From Alkalispirillum mobile (GTDB lineage Bacteria > Pseudomonadota > Gammaproteobacteria > Nitrococcales > Halorhodospiraceae): DNA of 64,000 nt. The DNA is taken from contig NZ_RCDA01000001.1 of the NCBI RefSeq assembly GCF_003664325.1, forward strand, positions 806,001 to 870,000, written 5' to 3'. The notes under the pieces are model-generated. The model worked only from the letters and a program-made list of their open reading frames with translations, searched no databases and was not told where the DNA came from. Made by a program: the position numbers and the translations under genes. Of the stretch, positions 61,270-64,000 are shown one piece after another (the stretch's first letter is position 1; each line of letters starts with the position of its first letter).

Positions 61270-62148
61270 ATGACCCACGACCGCTTGGCACTGCTCTACG
61301 GGCTGGGCGCGGTGGGCCTCTGGTCCACGGTGGCCACCGCCTTCAAGCTGGCCCTGGAGACCCTGTCCCCGCTGGAACTGATCTGGCTGGCCGCGCTCAC
61401 CTCCTGGCTGCTCCAGGGCGCGGTGCTCGGGTACCGCGGCGAGTGGCGCCAGGCACTGACGGCCCGGGGCTGGCGAACCGCCCTGTGGGCGGGCGTGCTG
61501 AACCCGGTGGCCTACTACCTGGTGCTGTTCGGCGCCTACGACCGGCTCCCCGGCCAGGAGGCGATGGCGCTGAACTACACCTGGGCGCTGACCATGGCCT
61601 TCCTGGCCGTGCCGATCCTCGGCCACCGCTTGACCGGCCGCGACCTGGTGGCCGGGCTGATCGCCTACGCGGGGGTCTGGGTGATCGCCACCCGCGGGGC
61701 GGTGCTGGACCTGCGCTTCGAGGACGGCTTGGGGGTGGCGCTGGCCCTGCTCTCCACCCTGCTCTGGGCCGGCTACTGGTTGTTCAGCGCCCGGGACAGC
61801 CGACCGGTCCTGGTGGGCCAATGGCAGAACTTCAGCGTCGCCCTGCCACTGCTCACCCTGTTCATGCTGCTGGGGCCGGGCTTCAGCTGGCCAGGCTGGG
61901 GGGCCGTGGGTGCCGGGATCTACGTCGGGCTGTTCGAGATGGGCCTGGCCTTCATGCTCTGGCAGCTGGCGGTAAACACCACCCGGCGAACCGCCCGCAT
62001 CTCCAACCTGATCTTCCTCTCGCCGCCGGTCTCACTGCTGCTGCTGCACTTTATCGTGGGGGAAGCGCTGCTGCCCTCCACCTTGGTGGGTCTGGTGTTG
62101 ATCCTCGCCGGACTGGGGTTGCAGCAACAGGGCCGCCAGACAAGCTGA
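61270..62148 (+). CDS. EamA/DMT-family transporter
   Basis: The 292-aa protein has about ten membrane helices in two repeats of the EamA type: GLGAVGLWSTVATAFKLAL at the start, LNYTWALTMAFLAVPILGH in the first half and FEMGLAFMLWQLAVNTT in the second. Family members export amino acids and other metabolites. It starts 10 nt after the TAXI gene, so they may be co-transcribed. The substrate is unknown. Confidence 0.87.
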   Translation: MTHDRLALLYGLGAVGLWSTVATAFKLALETLSPLELIWLAALTSWLLQGAVLGYRGEWRQALTARGWRTALWAGVLNPVAYYLVLFGAYDRLPGQEAMALNYTWALTMAFLAVPILGHRLTGRDLVAGLIAYAGVWVIATRGAVLDLRFEDGLGVALALLSTLLWAGYWLFSARDSRPVLVGQWQNFSVALPLLTLFMLLGPGFSWPGWGAVGAGIYVGLFEMGLAFMLWQLAVNTTRRTARISNLIFLSPPVSLLLLHFIVGEALLPSTLVGLVLILAGLGLQQQGRQTS

Positions 62149-62172
62149 CATCTCGCCCCGGGCGCAACTCGG

Positions 62173-62904
62173 CTACGCCCCGACCCGCTGCACGCCCAGG
62201 ACCTCCACCACCCCTTCGACCACCCGCCAGTGGACATCCAGGTCATAGAGGCGCACCCCGTACTGCCGCCCGGCGCTCTTTTGATAGGCCGGACGCGGGT
62301 CCGCCGCGAGCACCGCCTCGATCAAGGCGACCAGCCCTGCATGCCGCCCGGCCTCCGCCTCGGCCCGCCTGCGGGCAGCGTCGGTCCAGACCACTCGCAG
62401 CAGCGGGTCCGGGGCCGTGGCGGCAAACCCACCCCGGGCATCGGGGACCGCATCGCAGTAGGGCACGTAGGGCTTCACGTCCAGCAATGGCGTGCGGTCC
62501 AGCAGGTCGGGGCCTCGGATCACGATGCGGGCCCGGGGCCCGGACAGGTCCGCCTCGGCCAGGCGCACCAGGCTTAGTCCCATGGGGTTGGGCCGGTAGG
62601 GGGCGCGGGTCGCGAACACGCCGAGGCGCCGGTTGCCCCCAAGCCGCGGCGGGCGCACGGTCAGCCCGCCCTGCCCCTTCCCGGCGTGAAACCAGGTGAC
62701 CAGCCACAGGTGGCTAAAGGCCTCGATGCCCTGCCAGGCCTCGGGGCGGTCGTGGGGTGCATCCAGATCCAGGGTACCCGGGATGGCCTCCACCAGCCCG
62801 CCCTGACGGGGGATGCCGAACCGCTCCGGGAACGGCGTACGGACCCGGCCAATGGGTTGGATCGGGGGCAATTCGGCCACCCCTCCCGGTAGTCGATCAA
62901 CCAC
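62173..62904 (-). CDS. trmO: tRNA (N6-threonylcarbamoyladenosine(37)-N6)-methyltransferase TrmO
   Basis: The 243-aa protein matches the TrmO/YaeB (UPF0066) family: IGRVRTPFPERFGIPRQ at the N-terminus, HLWLVTWFHAG near 65, GVFATRAPYRPNPMGLS near 95 (SAM-binding region) and LLDVKPYVPYCDA near 140. The C-terminal domain contains YQKSAGRQYGV. It methylates t6A37 of threonine tRNAs. Its start overlaps the stop of recD by 8 nt. Confidence 0.94.
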   Translation of the reverse strand: MVDRLPGGVAELPPIQPIGRVRTPFPERFGIPRQGGLVEAIPGTLDLDAPHDRPEAWQGIEAFSHLWLVTWFHAGKGQGGLTVRPPRLGGNRRLGVFATRAPYRPNPMGLSLVRLAEADLSGPRARIVIRGPDLLDRTPLLDVKPYVPYCDAVPDARGGFAATAPDPLLRVVWTDAARRRAEAEAGRHAGLVALIEAVLAADPRPAYQKSAGRQYGVRLYDLDVHWRVVEGVVEVLGVQRVGA

Positions 62905-64000
62905 TTTCCGACACGCTCCCGTCCATCAATGCGCCCCGCAATCCCCCGCTGCGCAAGGTGCGCTGGCCCATGGCCCGGGCAAGCACCCGCGGCTCACTGC
63001 TGAGCAGGGTGAACCAGCGGCTGGCGCGGGTGATGCCGGTATAGAGCAGTTCGCGGGTCAGAACCGGGCTGTTGCGGTCCGGGAGTACCAGCGCCGCGTG
63101 GCGGAACTCCGAGCCCTGGGCCTTGTGTACCGTCAGCGCGTAGGCGGTCTCCACCTGCTCCAGCCGGCTGGGCAGCACCCAGCGGATGCGGCCGCTGCCA
63201 TCGTTGGCCAAAAAGGCCACCCGCAGCAGGTCCCGGGCCCCATCGGCCGCGGCGAGTGCCGGCTCCGGGCCGGCCTGCCCCTGGGCCAGCCAGGCCGGCA
63301 CCGCCAACGTGACCCCCATATCACCGTTGATCAGCCCCAGGTCGTAGTCGTTGCGGGTGACGATCACCGGCCGGCCCGCATACCAAACGCCCTCACCGCG
63401 CACCAGGCCACGATCGCGCAGGGCGGCGGCGATCCGCTGGTTCAGCGTCTCCACGCCCCAGGGCCCACGCCGCACCGCCGCCAGCAGTTGGAAGGCGCCC
63501 TGGGCCTGCAGGACCCCACGGGCCCAGTCCTCCCACGCGGTGCGCGGGGCATCGGGCGCGGGACGCCCCTGGTGCAGCACCTGCAGGTAGTGCTGCTGGC
63601 CCGCGGGCACAGCACCGTCGGTCGACGGCGCGAAGTGTTCGCCCCCGCCGCTGACTGCTAGCGCCTCGAGGCGCGCGTCCTCCGGCCCGGCCAGGTCCAG
63701 TCGGGCAATATCAGGGTGGCGCCCGCGCTCGGCAAACAGCCCCTCGGCATCCCGGACCACCCCATCATTCACGGCGCGGGCGAGACGACCAATGCCGCTC
63801 TCGGCACCGAAGCGGTGGCTGTACCGGAGCATGACGATGTGCTGATCCAGGGGGCGACCGGCGCTGTCCTGGTAGTGCCGGGGAATGGCTTCGCCGGAGA
63901 CCCCGGCCAGCCAGGCCGCGGTCTCCGGGGTGTAGTGGCCGCCATCCGCCCGGTGGCAGAGCTCGCCCATCACCGCCCCGGCCTCCACCGACGCCAGCTG
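62897..64000 (-). CDS. recD: Exodeoxyribonuclease V alpha chain RecD (C-terminal part, runs off the right edge)
   Basis: About 367 codons of the C-terminal part are visible. The 5' end lies beyond the window. Helicase signs are QLASVEAGAVMGELC at the edge, QHIVMLRYSHRFG, the UvrD-like motif AYALTVHKAQGSEF and LLYTGITRAS near the end. RecD is the 5'-3' helicase of RecBCD for double-strand break repair. trmO follows with an 8-nt overlap. Confidence 0.95.
   Translation of the reverse strand, partial: QLASVEAGAVMGELCHRADGGHYTPETAAWLAGVSGEAIPRHYQDSAGRPLDQHIVMLRYSHRFGAESGIGRLARAVNDGVVRDAEGLFAERGRHPDIARLDLAGPEDARLEALAVSGGGEHFAPSTDGAVPAGQQHYLQVLHQGRPAPDAPRTAWEDWARGVLQAQGAFQLLAAVRRGPWGVETLNQRIAAALRDRGLVRGEGVWYAGRPVIVTRNDYDLGLINGDMGVTLAVPAWLAQGQAGPEPALAAADGARDLLRVAFLANDGSGRIRWVLPSRLEQVETAYALTVHKAQGSEFRHAALVLPDRNSPVLTRELLYTGITRASRWFTLLSSEPRVLARAMGQRTLRSGGLRGALMDGSVSESG

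Overview
The window is a GC-rich (roughly two-thirds G+C by eye) gammaproteobacterial chromosome segment. It carries minCD, htpG, an ACT-domain serB, trmO and recD, together with a complete tetrathionate reductase locus, a CIO-type cytochrome bd oxidase, two sodium:solute symporter loci and a TRAP transporter operon. This mix fits a halo-alkaliphilic member of the Ectothiorhodospiraceae (Alkalilimnicola/Halorhodospira relatives). That placement is an inference from gene content and recalled protein similarity; no database was searched. I see no tRNA, rRNA, insertion sequence or CRISPR array.

Layout. 1-5.1 kb: start of minD, minC, a CDF cation transporter, a LysR regulator, a phage-type S24 repressor beside an AT-rich island, a 60-aa membrane protein, and a TPR protein plus a two-TM protein that follow a symporter. 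5.2-13 kb, symporter locus A: a 725-aa sodium:solute symporter (minus strand), diverging from three plus-strand genes: a cNMP/CBS/DUF294 nucleotidyltransferase-like protein, a bare DUF294 protein, and a membrane PAS/pseudo-kinase/DEDDh-exonuclease fusion. 13-21.5 kb: housekeeping and stress genes (htpG with a sigma-32 promoter, ogt, ilvB, msrB, a Sir2 deacylase, serB) and an EAL phosphodiesterase. 21.5-26.2 kb: cioAB followed by a Cys-rich PAS sigma-54 activator, with a sigma-54 promoter and a candidate enhancer dyad upstream, then an Lrp/AsnC regulator. 26.3-31.9 kb: one operon of TRAP dctPQM, a gamma-glutamyltransferase-family protein and a TauE/SafE exporter. 32.2-39.8 kb: ttrS-ttrR-ttrB-ttrC-ttrA. 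39.8-51.1 kb, symporter locus B: an HDAC-family deacetylase, a DUF294 protein, an ActP-like VC_2705-type symporter with its DUF4212 small subunit, a cNMP/CBS/DUF294 protein, an exonuclease/pseudo-kinase fusion, a receiver-only response regulator, a two-TM protein and a CBS/DUF294 protein. 51.3-64 kb: proline-racemase-family enzyme with a dehydrogenase, a phasin-like protein, an MFS transporter, a MscS channel, a HypE-like protein, a YjfB-like protein, a TAXI receptor, an EamA transporter, trmO and the C-terminal part of recD.

How the parts work together. The most striking pattern is that loci A and B, about 30 kb apart, each combine a sodium:solute symporter, small two-TM proteins, GlnD-like DUF294 nucleotidyltransferase-like proteins (five in all, every one keeping the GS...DxD signature) and a membrane pseudo-histidine-kinase fused to an intact DEDDh exonuclease. 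I propose that they form a signalling module around carboxylate uptake in which a nucleotidyl mark may be written and erased. Respiration is represented by tetrathionate reduction (ttr) and by a sigma-54-controlled bd-type oxidase. The TRAP/GGT/TauE operon suggests import of a small organic acid or organosulfur compound with sulfite or another anion exported.
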